From Rs1 sp038900335 (GTDB taxonomy: Bacteria > Pseudomonadota > Gammaproteobacteria > Pseudomonadales > Balneatricaceae), in the NCBI GenBank assembly GCA_038900335.1, contig JBBMRB010000008.1:62001-126000 (forward strand): DNA of 64,000 nt, read 5' to 3'. The position numbers were made by a program, and so were the translations under genes. Numbering within the stretch: position 1 is the stretch's first letter; every line of letters starts with the position of its first letter. Shown here in pieces: positions 62,553 to 64,000 of this stretch. Under the pieces are notes generated by a model. That model ran no database searches, had not been told where the DNA came from, and was given only the letters and a program-made list of their open reading frames with translations.

Positions 62553-63977
62553 TTAATGTCTGATTTTTTCAACGATGGCTGTGGTAGAGCAGTTATCTAA
62601 CAGCGATAACACCTGTACATCACCACCATAACTTCGTACAAATTCACCACCGATAACACCTTCTATACCGTAATCGCCACCTTTGACCAGGATATCAGGA
62701 CGTACTCCCTCAATAATATGCTCAGGCGTTGGTGTATCAAAACACACCACCCAATCGACAGCTGCCAGGCTTGACAGTACGATCATACGACGATCTTCAG
62801 AGTTAATTGGCCGCCCTTCGCCCTTGAGTTTTTTAACCGAATCATCACTATTGATAGCGACAATTAAACGATCACCCAACTGTTTAGCTTGCTCTAAGTA
62901 GCCAACGTGGCCTGCGTGCAAGATATCAAAACAGCCATTGGTGAAAACAATTCGCTCACCGGCAAGCTTGGCATCTTCTACAGCAATCAACAGCTGCTCT
63001 TTACTAACCACACCACGGGCACTGCGCTGCGTTGCGCCGATCTCTTTACGTATTTCAGGGCCGCTGATCGCATAGGTACCAACTTTACCGATGGCAATGC
63101 CGGCCGCCATATTGGCGATAGCCACTGCTTTATCGATAGCTTCGCCAGCACCTAGTGCCGCTGCCAATGTTGATATCACCGTATCACCAGCACCTGTCAC
63201 ATCAAACACTTCATGTGTTCTGGCAGGGAAATGCACTTCACCGCCCTCTTTTAGCAACAAAGTCATACCGTGCTCACTGCGGGTGATGAGCAAATACTCT
63301 AAATCAAGCTGGGCAATAAGCTCGCCGCCCTTGTTAATGATTTCTTCTTCTGTATGACATTTACCGACAACTGCCTCAAACTCCGCCATATTAGGCGTCA
63401 ATAAAGTCGCACCGTGATAGCGACGATAGTCATTACCTTTAGGGTCGACTAACACCAATTTATTATGTGCTTTTGCCTGGGCGATAATACTTTGACAGTC
63501 GCTGAGCGTACCTTTATCGTAATCTGAAATAATCAACACATCCGTGTTTTCAATATGCACAGCGACACTGGCATCGATAGCACTGGCATATTTAGGGTCA
63601 AACTTGTCTTCAAAATCCATTCTCAGCAGTTGCTGATTGCGACTAATCGCCCTTAATTTCATAATAGTTGGCTCTTCATCAGCCACTGTAAAATCACAGG
63701 CAATACCGGCAGCTTGCAGTCTGTTACTCAGTACTGATGCCGCCTCATCTTGACCAACTAATCCTAGTAGATAGGTCTGCGCCCCTAGCGCCGAAGTGTT
63801 CAGAGCAACGTTTGCAGCGCCGCCTGGTCTATCGTCTTGACGTGAGACTTTGATGACAGGAACTGGAGCTTCTGGAGAAACTCGCTCAGTAGCTCCGTGC
63901 CAATAGCGATCGAGCATGATGTCACCGACCACTAATATCCGAGTTTTATTAAATTCTGGCATTTTTAATTCAAGCAC
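62553..63977 (-). CDS. hldE: Bifunctional heptose 7-phosphate kinase / heptose 1-phosphate adenylyltransferase
   Basis: 474 residues against about 477 in E. coli. The N-terminal ribokinase-type domain runs from ILVVGDIMLDRYW to FDVTGAGDTVISTLAAAL (catalytic Asp in GAGD). The C-terminal nucleotidyltransferase domain has IVFTNGCFDILHAGHVGYLEQAKQLGD. It makes ADP-heptose precursors for the LPS inner core together with gmhA and gmhB. The GTG at 63977 is chosen because AGGAG lies 10 nt upstream and the N-terminus aligns with E. coli HldE; ATG 63962 is the alternative. Confidence 0.96.
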   Translation of the reverse strand: MLELKMPEFNKTRILVVGDIMLDRYWHGATERVSPEAPVPVIKVSRQDDRPGGAANVALNTSALGAQTYLLGLVGQDEAASVLSNRLQAAGIACDFTVADEEPTIMKLRAISRNQQLLRMDFEDKFDPKYASAIDASVAVHIENTDVLIISDYDKGTLSDCQSIIAQAKAHNKLVLVDPKGNDYRRYHGATLLTPNMAEFEAVVGKCHTEEEIINKGGELIAQLDLEYLLITRSEHGMTLLLKEGGEVHFPARTHEVFDVTGAGDTVISTLAAALGAGEAIDKAVAIANMAAGIAIGKVGTYAISGPEIRKEIGATQRSARGVVSKEQLLIAVEDAKLAGERIVFTNGCFDILHAGHVGYLEQAKQLGDRLIVAINSDDSVKKLKGEGRPINSEDRRMIVLSSLAAVDWVVCFDTPTPEHIIEGVRPDILVKGGDYGIEGVIGGEFVRSYGGDVQVLSLLDNCSTTAIVEKIRH

Positions 63978-64000
63978 TAATATATTGCTCCTGTTACTTT

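Noticed and set aside
1..64000. Insertion sequences, prophage, integrons, CRISPR arrays or defence islands
   Set aside because: No transposase, integrase, Cas or recognisable defence protein among the coding regions, and no spaced repeat array; the only tandem repeat is the 3 x 13 bp one at 14494.

Overview
The window is a dense, ordinary-looking bacterial chromosome segment with about 50 protein genes, short gaps and no rRNA, tRNA, CRISPR array, insertion sequence or phage gene that I can see. Several features point to a gammaproteobacterium, probably marine or aquatic. These are the pilT/pilU pair, the pilT-yggS-proC-yggT-DUF4426-rdgB-hemW neighbourhood, the lptM-lysA-dapF-DUF484-HAD block, and the waaA/gmhA/gmhB/hldE LPS-core heptose genes. 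Base composition looks AT-leaning. I would guess Cellvibrionales or a neighbouring order, but the sequence alone does not fix it.

Layout. 1-4.6 kb: the 3' end of a dbpA-type RNA helicase, then an Lrp/AsnC regulator divergent from a giant single-chain indolepyruvate ferredoxin oxidoreductase. 4.8-18.3 kb: housekeeping and stress functions (tag glycosylase, fatty-acid-hydroxylase-type membrane enzyme, cytosolic M14 carboxypeptidase, ghrA-like reductase, VOC protein). These are followed by an electrophile-response-like block (glutathionyl-hydroquinone reductase, pirin, LysR), a MarR regulator, a homocysteine methyltransferase preceded by a 3 x 13 bp tandem repeat, a small lipoprotein and a large MscS channel. 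18.4-26.1 kb: a compact six-gene glycan operon (two MurG-like glycosyltransferases, a polysaccharide-deacetylase-like protein, two GT4 glycosyltransferases, a histidine phosphatase) facing a UDP-glucuronate 4-epimerase. 26.4-37.7 kb: two complete ABC importers in tandem, a YejABEF-like peptide importer with the ATPase gene first and a LivGFHMJ-type amino-acid importer. 37.8-41.4 kb: a DctB/DctD-like two-component pair. 41.5-50.8 kb: tex, pilU, pilT, yggS, proC, yggT, DUF4426, rdgB and hemW. 50.8-57.7 kb: an NMT1-PAS-GGDEF-EAL signalling protein, then HAD, DUF484, dapF, lysA and a 50-residue lptM lipoprotein. 57.8-64 kb: waaA divergent from gmhA-gmhB, an FAD oxidoreductase and an aldo/keto reductase, with hldE convergent at the right edge.

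Points most worth following up are: the six-gene glycan operon as a possibly undescribed surface-glycoconjugate pathway; the signalling protein with an intact GGDEF and I-site but an EAL domain that has lost several metal ligands; the two redox enzymes lodged between gmhB and hldE; the tandem repeat directly in front of the methyltransferase start codon; and the absence of xerC and metX/metW from positions where related bacteria usually carry them.
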